Shown: positions 16,923-25,764 of the stretch, piece by piece | Numbering within the stretch: position 1 is the first letter of the stretch | How the letters are laid out: each line of letters starts with the position of its first letter | Source: JAJEFO01 sp965209045 | GTDB lineage: Bacteria > Pseudomonadota > Alphaproteobacteria > Rhodobacterales > Rhodobacteraceae | Length of the DNA stretch: 64,000 bases | Assembly: GCA_965209045.1 (NCBI GenBank) | Contig: CBDBPW010000001.1 | Coordinates: 1 to 64,000, forward strand | Reading direction: 5' to 3' | Made by a program: the position numbers and the translations under genes | The notes under the pieces: generated by a model | Told to the model about the DNA's origin: nothing | What the model saw: only the letters and a program-made list of their open reading frames with translations | Database searches by the model: none

Positions 16923-18923
16923 ATGAGGCGATCGGAAATGAGAATGACAGGTTGCGCAAATCTCCTCGCGGTCCTGGTGACCCTGGCGGCGCCTGGCGGC
17001 CACGCGCAGGAACAGCCCTCCCGAGAGGCACGGCTCTCCGACCTCCTGGAGACGCTCGCAACGTCCGGATTCAGCGACGCGATGCTGCCACGCCACGATG
17101 ACATGGCATGGGCCGACGCGTTGACGATCCTCGCCACCCGCGACCGCGACGACCTTGTCGCCGAGATCGTCGATGCAGGCGTCGATCCCGACAGCCTGAA
17201 CTCCGCCGGATCGACGGCGCTCCGGAGCGCGATTCTTGCCGACGCGGCAAACGCCGTTGCCGCGCTTGTGGACCTTGGCGCCGATGTCACCGTCGAGCGG
17301 GACGGGCTCACGGCTGCGGACCTGGCAGAGGCGACGGGAAACGAGACGATCCTGCGGCTTCTCGACGGCTCCAGCGAAATCGGCGACGGAACCCGCCTCG
17401 CGATTGCGGCCCAGGCCGGCGACCTCGAACGGATCGAGGCTCTCCTGGCCGGCGGCGCCGACGTAAACGCCCGCGATGCCGACGGCTACACGCCGATCCT
17501 GCACGCCGCCCTTGCCGGCCGCACGGGCGCGGTGACCCTTCTTGCCGACAGGGGCGGCAGGGCCGGGACGCCGAGCGACGACGGCCTCACCGCCCTCGGC
17601 GTGCTCGTGATGTCGGGCGACGTGGAGACCGTCGGCGACCTGCTGTCGCGGGGCGCGGGCGCGAACCACAGGATGAACGGCGTGCCGGTCCTCTCGCTCG
17701 CCGTCGTGGCGGGCGACGATGCCATGGTCGGCCTTCTGCTGGAGCGCGGCGCGGACAGCGCCCTTCAGTCGGACGATGGCGCGACTCCGGGCATGCTTGC
17801 GATGTCGCTCGGACAGGAAGCGCTTGCCGCGCGCCTGGGCGGAATCCCCGGGCCGGCGCCTGCCACGGACTTCATTGCCGCTGTCAGCGCCGGCGATGCC
17901 GACACGGTCAAGCGGTTGCTGGAGGCGGGCGAGGATCCGGACCGGAGAGCCGAGAACGGGATGCCGGCCATCGTCATTGCCGCCGGCAACGGCGACTTTC
18001 CGACGCTGGAGCACCTGATTGACGCTGGCGCTGACGTCACGGCCAGCGACGGAAACGGGAACAATGCCGTTCACGCCGCCCTTGCGCGATCCGCGCCCTC
18101 GACAAGCGTCATCTATCGAGTTCTCCGGAAAGCGGAATCCGCAGAGCGTTTGGAATCAGTGCTTTCCGAGACGAACGATGCCGGGCGGAGCGCATTCGTG
18201 CGCCTTGCCGGCACAAGGGATCCCATGGTCGCGTCCGCAGCAAGAGCCGTGCTTGCGCGACACGCCGCGTCCCTGCGCGCCGCCGCCGAACGTCCCGACC
18301 GCGACGGCGTCTCGCCGATGCTGGCAGCGGTCCTGAGCGACCATGGAAAAATGCTGTCCGTCCTTGCCGGAATCGGCGTGTCCTTCGACCTGCCATCCGG
18401 GCAAGGCACCGCCCAGGACCTTGCCCGTGCAAAGGAAGCGTGGGCGGCATTGGCGGCATTGCCGGACGACCGGGTTGTCCCCGCAGGTTTCCGGAAAGGA
18501 GCGTCGCGTTCCGACAAGCAGGAGATGCAGCGCCTTCTGCGGGACTGGGGCTACTACCCCGGCGCGATCGACGGGATCTTCGGTCCGGGATCGCGCGCCG
18601 CGCTCACGAAGTTCCTGCATGACCGCGACCGCGAACTGCGCGCGATGGCTCGCCATTCACGTTCAATCAGGCAAGGTGATCCGGTGGCGCGTGAGAACGG
18701 AGACGTGGACTACTGGCTCTCCGCGTCCGGATCCAGCTGTCTGTGGGAGATCGTCGAGTGGAAACATGACAGGCCGACGGTTGCGAACTACTTCATTGGA
18801 TGCGTCAAGGGCGATCCGGAATGGAACTCCCACGGCTTCGGGCTCGTTCGATATGGCACTGGCAAGGAGGAATTGAGGTTCTTCGGCGCCGGCGGCTGGT
18901 CCGGCGACGTCGAAATACGTTGA
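16923..18923 (+). CDS. exported ankyrin protein with peptidoglycan-binding domain
   Basis: This 666-residue protein has a signal peptide (CANLLAVLVTLAAPGGHAQ). Residues about 40-480 consist of ankyrin repeats of the type GGADVNARDADGYTPILHAA, GADSALQSDDGATPGMLA and DAGADVTASDGNGNNAVHAA. A PG_binding_1 domain lies at about residues 529-567 (EMQRLLRDWGYYPGAIDGIF, then GPGSRAALTKFL). The tail has a Trp/Cys-containing segment. The start at 16923 places the signal sequence near the N-terminus. It is probably periplasmic or cell-wall associated and may scaffold protein contacts there. Confidence 0.8.
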   Translation: MRRSEMRMTGCANLLAVLVTLAAPGGHAQEQPSREARLSDLLETLATSGFSDAMLPRHDDMAWADALTILATRDRDDLVAEIVDAGVDPDSLNSAGSTALRSAILADAANAVAALVDLGADVTVERDGLTAADLAEATGNETILRLLDGSSEIGDGTRLAIAAQAGDLERIEALLAGGADVNARDADGYTPILHAALAGRTGAVTLLADRGGRAGTPSDDGLTALGVLVMSGDVETVGDLLSRGAGANHRMNGVPVLSLAVVAGDDAMVGLLLERGADSALQSDDGATPGMLAMSLGQEALAARLGGIPGPAPATDFIAAVSAGDADTVKRLLEAGEDPDRRAENGMPAIVIAAGNGDFPTLEHLIDAGADVTASDGNGNNAVHAALARSAPSTSVIYRVLRKAESAERLESVLSETNDAGRSAFVRLAGTRDPMVASAARAVLARHAASLRAAAERPDRDGVSPMLAAVLSDHGKMLSVLAGIGVSFDLPSGQGTAQDLARAKEAWAALAALPDDRVVPAGFRKGASRSDKQEMQRLLRDWGYYPGAIDGIFGPGSRAALTKFLHDRDRELRAMARHSRSIRQGDPVARENGDVDYWLSASGSSCLWEIVEWKHDRPTVANYFIGCVKGDPEWNSHGFGLVRYGTGKEELRFFGAGGWSGDVEIR

Positions 18924-19480
18924 CTCCGTGGCGGCAAGAACATCCTTCGAGACATGACCTTTCTCCTGCCATTGTCAAAATCGACAGCAGCAAAGCAGGT
19001 TTTCGTTTGAACCTGATCACGCAAAGGGTCCGGCATGACAGGCACATGGGGCTTCGGGTTTCCATGACCGTGCGGTTTCCATTGCTTCCGGAGACGGGTC
19101 GCAATGATCTCCCGTCCCGCCGCGACCGTTCCCGCGGATCAGGATCCGCTTCCTTGAGCCGGCCCGCTCGAGGAATGGCCTCGCCGTGCACCGCAAGCGT
19201 CACCTTGATCCCTTGCCGGTTGCCGGAATTCAGGTTGACGGCAAGCCCGTTTTGGATTCGCCAGTTCATCGTCGGCATCAACGCTGAAGGTCTGGCCCAC
19301 GCCGTTGATATCAACGCCTGCGCCGGACCCAACTGGGAGCCTGCCCGAAGACCGCCAGATTGCGTCCGTTGCCACACCGGAAACGAAAGGAGCCGCGCCG
19401 GAAGGCGGCTCTTGCCTGCATGCGTAGGTTTACCCGGTTCCTGCGAAAATCCCCGTCGTGATGCGCTGATTGTGCGTTGG
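18924..19480. other. gene-free stretch between convergent genes
   Basis: No convincing gene. It lies between the 3' ends of two ankyrin genes that run toward each other and contains one short hairpin at 19390-19411. Confidence 0.5.
19390..19411. terminator. possible terminator hairpin
   Basis: A 7-bp GC-rich stem (gagccgc / gcggctc) with an 8-nt loop lies between two convergent genes. A strong U-run is missing, so confidence is low. Confidence 0.35.
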
Positions 19481-20041
19481 TCACTTGAGCCGTTGGTAGA
19501 CCGATCCTGACAGTCTCTTGTGAAACTGGTCGTTGATCATCAGAGGCGTTCGTCCCTTCACGTCCCTTGCGTTGGGGTCGGCCCCGGCGTCGAGCAACCT
19601 AGTCACAATGTCAGCGTGACCGTCAAAGGCCGCGTAGTGGAGCGGTGTCCATCCTGAGTCGTCCCTCGCGTTTGGATCAGCGCCTGCTCTCAGCAGTGCG
19701 ATCACGATCTCGACGTTGCCACCATCCGCTGCGTGATGGAGCGCCGCTCCACGGTCGCGCAACCAGATTCTGGGTTCCGTTCTTGCATTGGGATCCGCAC
19801 CGGCCTTCAGGAGTTCGGCGACAATTTCGGGTCTTCCCTGCCAGGTCGCATAGTGCAACGGTCTCGTGCCGGTACTTTCGCTTACTTCGTTCACGTCGGC
19901 TCCGTTGGCAATGTGCGCGCGCACCAGGTGGACATCGTTATGCGTGATCGCGTCGAAAATGGATTGTGAAGTCGCTGTCGTGGTTGATGCGGTCACGGTC
20001 AGGACCGTGGTGACGGCAAGCAATGTCGCTCGGAATGTCAT
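19481..20041 (-). CDS. exported ankyrin-repeat protein
   Basis: This 186-residue protein has a signal peptide (RATLLAVTTVLTVTASTTTA). About four ankyrin repeats follow, each with the GADPNAR hallmark: NGADVNEVSESTGTRPLHYA, KAGADPNART, RAGADPNARDDSGWTPLHYA and DAGADPNARDVKGRTPL. The repeats fill most of the mature protein, so it is a small periplasmic or secreted binding module with no enzymatic domain. It is the second of three exported ankyrin proteins in the window. Confidence 0.85.
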   Translation of the reverse strand: MTFRATLLAVTTVLTVTASTTTATSQSIFDAITHNDVHLVRAHIANGADVNEVSESTGTRPLHYATWQGRPEIVAELLKAGADPNARTEPRIWLRDRGAALHHAADGGNVEIVIALLRAGADPNARDDSGWTPLHYAAFDGHADIVTRLLDAGADPNARDVKGRTPLMINDQFHKRLSGSVYQRLK

Positions 20042-20407
20042 TGATGGTTCTCCTGTTGTCGAGCGGTGGCAGGTTCGGCTCGGTTGCGGTCAGGAGTCAA
20101 GAGTTGACGTCGGGGGCAGGCGGCAACATGGTCTTCGCTACTGTGGGCATTCCTCTGCCTTGATCTGGTGTGGACGGCCCAAACGGACCGAAGCTGCACA
20201 TATGATCAGCATGGAGAACGGGATGTGATTGGATTTTGAATTCCTCCGAGGACAAGGCCCTGCAAATGCAGAGTCTTTGCCACTTTGGGCGTCAATTTGG
20301 GGATAGTCATGATGACGGTCCGGATCAACGCTGAATCGCCGCATTCCGGTGTTCACTCAGGGTCGTTTCCGACATAATGAACACCAAGCGGCGGAGGCAT
20401 GCCCAAA
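20042..20407. other. upstream region of resolvase element
   Basis: It contains the left 18-bp inverted repeat of the resolvase element (20181-20198) and the leader of the resolvase gene. No additional gene is supported. Confidence 0.5.
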
Positions 20408-21093
20408 ATGAACACTTCGACGGCCCGCATCGACTATGCCAGGGTCTCGACCTCGGACCAGAACTCCTCGGCCCAAGTCGCGGCGCTCGAGGCCGCTGGC
20501 TGCACCATGATCCGGACCGAGACCGGCAGCGGCACCAGCCTCGAGAACCGGCCCGAACTCGGGATCATCCTCGACTTCATCCATCCGGGCGAGACATTGG
20601 TCGTCACGCGCATCGACCGTCTGGCGCGCTCGATGAAAAATCTCCAGGTCATCGTCGCGAAGCTCCGTGAGAGAGGCGCCAACATCGCCGCCACCGAGCA
20701 ACCCGTGGACACCTCGACCGCTGCCGGCAAGGCGTTCTTCGACATGCTTGGCGTCTTTGCCGAGTTCGAGACCAACCTGCGCCGCGAGCGGCAGGCGGAA
20801 GGAATCGTCGCGGCGAGGCGGAGGGGTGTCTATCGCGGACGGCCTCCGACGATCGACATGGATGAAATAAGGGCCAGAATTGCAGAAGGGCAGTCGCCGA
20901 CCAGGATCGCGCGCGAGATGGGGATCTCGCGCGGAACCGTCTACAAGGCCAAGGGCAAGGATGAAGAGCACGGCAAGGCCGCTCAAGGTCCGTTGGAAGT
21001 CCGGGAAAACCCCGCCCCGTAGGCGTCATGAACACTGCGATCTGTTCGTGGTGTGTTCTTCAAGTTGTCCAAATATGCAGCTTCGGTCCGTTT
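20181..21093. mobile_element. resolvase-only element with 18-bp inverted repeats
   Basis: A perfect 18-bp inverted repeat, aaacggaccgaagctgca at 20181-20198 and its reverse complement at 21076-21093, brackets a single serine recombinase gene in about 0.91 kb. Flanking bases show further partial match. The right repeat abuts the IS1595 remnant at the codons for YLDEF, so this element cut that IS. No transposase is present, so it may be a non-autonomous unit moved in trans. Confidence 0.65.
20408..21022 (+). CDS. serine recombinase (resolvase/invertase family)
   Basis: This 204-residue protein has an N-terminal resolvase catalytic domain with DYARVSTSDQNSSAQ (catalytic Ser in RVSTSD), TRIDRLARSMKNLQ and FDMLGVFAEFETNLRRER. 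A C-terminal helix-turn-helix follows (QSPTRIAREMGISRGTVYK). The second in-frame ATG (20408) has ggcggagg at proper spacing and is preferred to the ATG at 20399. It probably resolves or inverts DNA at sites near the inverted repeats. Confidence 0.88.
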   Translation: MNTSTARIDYARVSTSDQNSSAQVAALEAAGCTMIRTETGSGTSLENRPELGIILDFIHPGETLVVTRIDRLARSMKNLQVIVAKLRERGANIAATEQPVDTSTAAGKAFFDMLGVFAEFETNLRRERQAEGIVAARRRGVYRGRPPTIDMDEIRARIAEGQSPTRIAREMGISRGTVYKAKGKDEEHGKAAQGPLEVRENPAP

Positions 21094-21094
21094 A

Positions 21095-21412
21095 GGCCTA
21101 CCTGGACGAGTTCGTCTTCCGCCGGAACCGGCGCCGCCACCGGCGAGCCTCGCTCGAAAGCCTCCTCGGCATCGGCATCGGGCTGCCGCCCGCAACATAT
21201 CAGGACATCGTCGAAGGACGCGCCTGACGCGGCCCCGGCGCCGGAACCCCGCGCCCGCAGTCCGTCCGCGCCCCCGCATCCCGGAAATCCCGCCGCCGGG
21301 ACCGCCTTGCGGCCGTGCCGGCGCGTTCTGCGCAACGGATCCGGGAACCCGGCCGCGCAGGCGCCGACACAACATCTTGTGCCGCCTTGGCCAAGGGGAT
21401 AAGCCTTTAGGG
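21095..21412 (+). repeat. IS1595 3' end, direct-repeat copy 2
   Basis: This is homologous to 11577-11905 in the same orientation, ending at the same ggataagcctttа-like border. The two copies bracket the endonuclease/ankyrin segment and provide homology for its loss or amplification. Confidence 0.75.
21097..21225 (+). pseudogene. IS1595-family transposase, terminal fragment
   Basis: The last 42 codons of an IS1595 transposase are present (YLDEFVFRRNRRRHRR, SLLGIGIGLPPATYQDI). They are cut at the right inverted repeat of the resolvase element. The fragment is nearly the same as the end of 11418-11707. Confidence 0.8.
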
Positions 21413-21470
21413 GTGGATGGCATGGCTGTGGCATACTGTCCGTCCAAACGTTTCTAGAGGAGGACGTACT

Positions 21471-21998
21471 GTGTTGGCTGATCTATATTTTGGAAATTTG
21501 CGCAGATATCTAGAGCTGCTGGACTCAGATCTGATGAAAATTAAAGCTGCAATTGTACAGTCTATGGATCCTGATTCGGATGGATTACTTGATAACGGTG
21601 AGTATATAATAGGAACCGGCTTAGTTGCGGTCCAACACCAGATGGATTCGCTGCGATGCACGTTAAAGGTCAAAAAGAGCGTGGCTTTAAAAACATCACC
21701 CTTCGTAAACACACAGATAACATTTTTCGGCGCGGTAAATGCAGGGGCCAACTATTGGAAACATAATGAAGAATGGTTCTCAAATATATTTTCAGATGAC
21801 TGTGAACACGTCAAAGTTCAGGACCTCAATACACGTTCTCAGCTTGAAAAGGTCACTCCGTGGGAAGATTACACTTGTGCCAATTTGTTGGCAATCTTGG
21901 TGGATGAAAAAGAGCTAAAACAGCTAAAACTATCGGCTCTGCTACCTAGGATTGTGGAATGGCGCAAAAATCTGTGCAAAGGGCAGAAACTGGCGTGA
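21471..21998 (+). CDS. low-GC hypothetical protein with EF-hand-like loop
   Basis: This 175-residue protein starts at a GTG (21471) preceded by agaggagg at ideal spacing; the upstream ATG at 21417 lies in IS-border DNA and has no RBS. Residues VLADLYFGNLRRYLELLDSD are followed by DPDSDGLLDNGE, a sequence with the D-x-D-x-DG spacing and terminal Glu of a calcium-binding EF-hand loop. A segment rich in aromatic and charged residues ends in LPRIVEWRKNLCKGQK. No signal peptide. The low GC indicates transfer. Function unknown. Confidence 0.65.
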   Translation: MLADLYFGNLRRYLELLDSDLMKIKAAIVQSMDPDSDGLLDNGEYIIGTGLVAVQHQMDSLRCTLKVKKSVALKTSPFVNTQITFFGAVNAGANYWKHNEEWFSNIFSDDCEHVKVQDLNTRSQLEKVTPWEDYTCANLLAILVDEKELKQLKLSALLPRIVEWRKNLCKGQKLA

Positions 21999-22068
21999 GA
22001 CGATAGCGCCCGACCGCCCCCATATGGGTCTTAACCCAACATAGGTTCCAAAAGTCCCATAGCGGACC

Positions 22069-22729
22069 TATCAACCTGCCACACCTGTATCTGTCGTTGG
22101 GTGCAGGCCTATGCGCCGGAGATCGAAAGGCGGCTGCGCTGGCACTGTCGGCCAGGCAGCCTGTCGCGGTCCTGGCGCGTGGACGAAACATACATAAGGG
22201 TCAAAGGGAAATGGGCGTATCTGTACCGCGCGGTCAACAGCCGTGGCGACACCATCGACTTCCACCTGTCGCAGACCCGGAATGCAAAGGCCGCCAAGCG
22301 GTTCCTCGGCAAGGCGTTGCGCGCCTGCAAGGAGTGGGAGAAGCCCTTCGTCATCAACACGGACAAGGCAGGATGCTACGCCCAGGCCATTCGGGAGTTG
22401 AAGAAAGAGGGAAAGTGCCCCTCCGACACCGACCACAGACAAGTGAAATATCTCAACAACGTCGTCCAGTCCGACCATGGCAAGCTCAAGCGCCTGATCA
22501 AGCCGACCCTTGGCTTCAAGTCGATGAAGACCGCCTACGCCACGAGGGCTTCGAGGCAATGCGCGCCATCAAGAAGAAGCAGGCCAGGGCCTTCCAGCTC
22601 CAGCCTGGCATCAGGGGCGAAGTGCGTCTTGTCGAACGTGCCTTCGGCATAGGGCCGGACATTATTAGCGAACTGATGTCACTGCACGGAGCAGAGCTGG
22701 AACGGATCGCGATCCAGCAAGGGTATTGA
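22069..22729 (+). pseudogene. IS6-family transposase remnant (truncated, frameshifted)
   Basis: The frame reads RWVQAYAPEIERRLR, then SWRVDETYIRVKGKWAYLYR (first catalytic Asp), INTDKAGCYAQAI (second Asp) and NNVVQSDHGKLKRLIKP, all typical of IS6/IS26 transposases. The N-terminal helix-turn-helix is missing. Near 22540 the frame breaks (TAYATRASR) and family residues resume in another frame (GFEAMRAIKKKQARA), consistent with a small deletion. It is therefore inactive. Confidence 0.85.
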
Positions 22730-22940
22730 GAGAGAGCGGAGCCAAAAACACGCCTTCTGCAGCTCCAGCAAATTTTTTGCAACAGAACCCCGAGATACCG
22801 TTTCCATTCGGCATCGAACAGGCCGCTGGTATCAAGTGCGATCTCCTTGGCCGCCCATGATATCATGATTGCAGGTCGCTACACATAATCATGCGGTCCG
22901 CCACCCGCAGGCGCGAAAGATCCAGACTTCTCTGCTACCA

Positions 22941-23411
22941 TTACTCGCTTACGGCGTTGCTGATGCAGGCATTCTCGCACCTTGCCCATTCCTCATCGCA
23001 TTCGTCCGTACACTTAATGAAATCCGATGACCCATCACAACCCCGATAGCACTGAGCCGCCTTGCGTTGGCACCTCGCTCTACAGAAGGCGTTCTGTGGA
23101 TCGAAGGCTTGTTCTTGAACCTCGGTTTGATCATTGGTCCTCCAGTTCCAACGCTCGGTGCAGCGCAAGTACGGCGGTTCAACAATGACCGGGTTCGAGT
23201 AGTGCTGAGAACTCACACCTGGATCCTTGGTGCATTTCTGCGCCAGAGCAAAGCACACATCGACGCTCCATCCCCCATGGACGATGTTGTACTTCGTGTC
23301 CTTCGACCAGGCGATGCATTTTGTCCATTCCCCCACTTGAGCGGCAATGGGGTTGCTGACGAAAAGCACCATGAGCCCCAAAAAAATGCTTCTGAGAAAT
23401 GTGGATTTCAT
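22941..23411 (-). CDS. secreted cysteine-rich protein
   Basis: This 156-residue protein has a signal peptide (FLRSIFLGLMVLFVSNPIAA). About twelve cysteines follow in the mature part, many in C-x3-C spacing near the end (FCRARCQRKAAQCYRGC, then KCTDECDEEWARCENAC). An RBS ggagg sits 6 bp before the ATG. The pattern suggests a disulfide-stabilised or metal-binding exported protein. It directly abuts the IS110 element. No family recognised. Confidence 0.7.
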   Translation of the reverse strand: MKSTFLRSIFLGLMVLFVSNPIAAQVGEWTKCIAWSKDTKYNIVHGGWSVDVCFALAQKCTKDPGVSSQHYSNPVIVEPPYLRCTERWNWRTNDQTEVQEQAFDPQNAFCRARCQRKAAQCYRGCDGSSDFIKCTDECDEEWARCENACISNAVSE

Positions 23412-23592
23412 TGTGACCTCCGCTGCAAAAACGAGATTTGAAGAGTATGTAGATAGATGGTACAGAAAGCAATAAGTTAGTGGGCATCATCGCATGGTAA
23501 GCGATGGAGTGGACGCCCCCTCCGAACGGCGTCACTGTGCGCCAGAGAAAACGCCAGACGAGCTGCGCGTTAAAACAAGGAGGAGAGCGTCC

Positions 23593-24648
23593 ATGGAACA
23601 GGCTACCATCATCGGCATCGACATTTCAATGAAGAGTTTTCAACTGCACGGAGCGACCGCCGAAGGCGAGCCGGTCTTCCGCAAGACCCTGTCACGCGGC
23701 CGGTTTCTGGCGTTTCTGTCCGAAGTGCCTTCGTGCCTGGTGGTGATGGAGGCCTGCGGCGGCGCCCACCACTGGGGACGTGCGATCATCGACCTGGGTC
23801 ACGCGTGCAAGCTGATCCCGCCGGTGTACGTGAAGCCGTTCGTCAAGAGGCAGAAGAACGACAGCAACGACGCAGCCGCGATCGTCGAGGCGGCCCAGCG
23901 CCCGACCATGCGGTTCGTGGCGGTGAAGTCGGAGGCGGCGCAGAGTGATTCGATGCTGTTCCGCACCCGTGCGCTGCTGGTGCGGCAACGCACGCAGACG
24001 ATCAATTCGCTGCGAGGCCATCTCTCCGAGTTCGGCGTGATCGCGCCGCTGGGTCCGGGAGGTGTCGAGAAGCTGCGCGGGGAACTGGAAGCGGTTCGGG
24101 AATCGCTTCCCGAGCAGGTGGTGTCGATGGCCACGCTGCTGTTCACGCAGATTGCCACGCTCTCCGGGCGGATTGCCGACCTCGAGAAGGAGATCCGTGT
24201 CCGGGCCCGGGAGCGCGCGGATATGAAGCGGCTGATGACGATACCGGGCGTCGGGCCGGTCTGCGCGATGGCGGTTCATGCCTTTGCGCCGCCGATGGAG
24301 AGCTTCAGGTCCGGGCGTGACTTCGCGGCCTGGGTCGGGCTGACCCCGCGGCAGCATTCGACGGGGGGACGGCAGAGGCTCGGCCGGATCACGAAGATGG
24401 GGCAGCGTGACATCCGGCAGCTGCTTGTCCTGGGCGCGACGGCCGTGCTCCGACATGCACGCAGGCGCGCGGAACTGGATGATCCCTGGCTCCGGAGGAT
24501 GCTGGCGGAGAAACCGCCAAAGCTGGTTGCCGTCGCTCTTGCAAACAGGATGGCGCGCATCATCTGGGCGCCGTCGGTCAAGGAGGAAGCCTACCGGGCG
24601 CCGGCGGCGGCCGGCGTGGTGACGAAGCAGCTGCCGGGAAAGGAATAG
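23593..24648 (+). CDS. IS110-family DEDD transposase
   Basis: This 351-residue protein has an N-terminal RuvC-like DEDD domain (IIGIDISMKSFQLHG with the first Asp, VVMEACGGAHHWGR with Glu, KNDSNDAAAIVEAA with the Asp pair). A coiled-coil linker and a C-terminal transposase_20 domain follow (MTIPGVGPVCAMAVHAF, WVGLTPRQHSTGGRQRLG with the candidate catalytic Ser). The start at 23593 has aaggaggag just upstream; the longer frame to 23494 would run over the left repeat. It is intact. Confidence 0.92.
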   Translation: MEQATIIGIDISMKSFQLHGATAEGEPVFRKTLSRGRFLAFLSEVPSCLVVMEACGGAHHWGRAIIDLGHACKLIPPVYVKPFVKRQKNDSNDAAAIVEAAQRPTMRFVAVKSEAAQSDSMLFRTRALLVRQRTQTINSLRGHLSEFGVIAPLGPGGVEKLRGELEAVRESLPEQVVSMATLLFTQIATLSGRIADLEKEIRVRARERADMKRLMTIPGVGPVCAMAVHAFAPPMESFRSGRDFAAWVGLTPRQHSTGGRQRLGRITKMGQRDIRQLLVLGATAVLRHARRRAELDDPWLRRMLAEKPPKLVAVALANRMARIIWAPSVKEEAYRAPAAAGVVTKQLPGKE

Positions 24649-24948
24649 GCTGCTTGGAAAGGAAACGGAACACCGGGCTCTGCGGACATGCGCCTGAGAG
24701 CGTGATGCGCGGATGACCCCGGTTGGTGCGGTTGGGACGAAAGACAGGATAGGGGCAAAAGATCAGAGGAACGGGGTCGGAAGAACCAGCATTATGACGC
24801 AGGGCTTCGAGCCCGCGTAAGCGATTTGGATCCGATCCACGTACACCATATGGGCCCGCAGCGCGTGAATGCTGCATCTCAGAGGCCGGACATACGACAG
24901 TACCTTGATCGCATGCTCTCATGATGTCTCAATTCCAGCTTGTGCCAC
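24649..24948 (+). ncRNA. candidate guide (bridge/seek) RNA region of IS1111-type element
   Basis: IS110-superfamily elements encode a structured RNA in a non-coding end that pairs with target and donor DNA; in the IS1111 group it lies downstream of the transposase. This 300-bp interval is in that position, has no gene, and contains a stable hairpin at 24798-24817 (cgc-a-gggct-tcg-agccc-gcg) followed by ggatccgatcc. No covariation or transcript evidence can be given from one sequence. Confidence 0.4.
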
Positions 24949-25059
24949 AGGGGGCGTCCACATACGTCATTTTGAGCCCATACCTCGGCGCCGTTTCCCG
25001 CCCGGCGATTTTCGCTTTCAGTGCTCGCCACGAAGCTGAACTTTCCCGGAGGTATTTTG

Positions 25060-25764
25060 ATGACGGATGTTTCCCTGACCGCAACGGGCGTTGCGGCAGC
25101 CGGCCTTGATGAGGCGCCGGCCACTCAATGCGACCCTGACCCTGATCCGAGGCGTCGTCGCTGGCCTGATTCCGAGAAGGCCCGGATCGCTTCGGAGAGT
25201 TTCGTGCCCGGCGTTTCGGTCAATGACGTTGCGACGCGCCACGGCGTGACGGCCTCGACCCTCAGCCAGTGGCGCAGGCAGGCGGTGCGGGGCGAGCTTG
25301 GCCCCGTGCCGGGGGTTCCGGCGGTGCCCGCCGTGGTGCCCGTTGTCGTCGGCGAAGGCGCCGACCCCTCGACGTCCGCGCCGGTCGCCGCTTCCGATGC
25401 CGGCAGCCATCCGGCGCGGCGGCGCTGGCCTTTCTCCGAGAAGGTGCGGATCGTCGCGGAGAGCTTCGCGCCCGGCGGCTCGCTCAGGTTGACGGCGAGG
25501 CGTCACGGCGTGGCCCGGTCAACGCTCTCCGAATGGCGCGCCCTGGCGCGGGAGGGCAAGCTCGGGCCCGTTCCGGAGGCTGCGGCGCCGGCGACCCGAA
25601 CGCCCCCGGCCGGCGCGGACGCGCCCATGGCCCTACACATTGACGGTCCGGCACCATCGGCTTCGGTCACCGTCGAGGCTGGGGAGGTCGTGGTGCGGCT
25701 TCCCTGGGACTGCCCCGTGGAGCGCATCGTCGCGGTGGCCTCGGGGCTGGAGCGGGCGCGATGA
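25060..25764 (+). CDS. IS66 TnpA-like accessory protein with two HTH domains
   Basis: This 234-residue protein starts at 25060 with ggagg at proper distance. It has two homologous helix-turn-helix units, SEKARIASESFVPGVSVNDV (with ATRHGVTASTLSQWRR) and SEKVRIVAESFAPGGSLRLT (with ARRHGVARSTLSEWRA). IS66 TnpA normally has one such unit, so this is an internal duplication. A typical IS66 OrfA tail follows (VVVRLPWDCPVERIVAVASG). Its stop overlaps tnpB by 4 bp. Confidence 0.85.
   Translation: MTDVSLTATGVAAAGLDEAPATQCDPDPDPRRRRWPDSEKARIASESFVPGVSVNDVATRHGVTASTLSQWRRQAVRGELGPVPGVPAVPAVVPVVVGEGADPSTSAPVAASDAGSHPARRRWPFSEKVRIVAESFAPGGSLRLTARRHGVARSTLSEWRALAREGKLGPVPEAAAPATRTPPAGADAPMALHIDGPAPSASVTVEAGEVVVRLPWDCPVERIVAVASGLERAR

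Larger units (their letters stand above)
23509..24961 (+). mobile_element. IS110-family element (IS1111 group)
   Basis: One transposase gene is flanked by a perfect 13-bp subterminal inverted repeat: gtggacgccccct at 23509-23521 and agggggcgtccac at 24949-24961. Subterminal repeats are the hallmark of the IS1111 group. The real tips are a few bases outside. About 300 bp of non-coding DNA separates the transposase stop from the right repeat. Confidence 0.8.
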
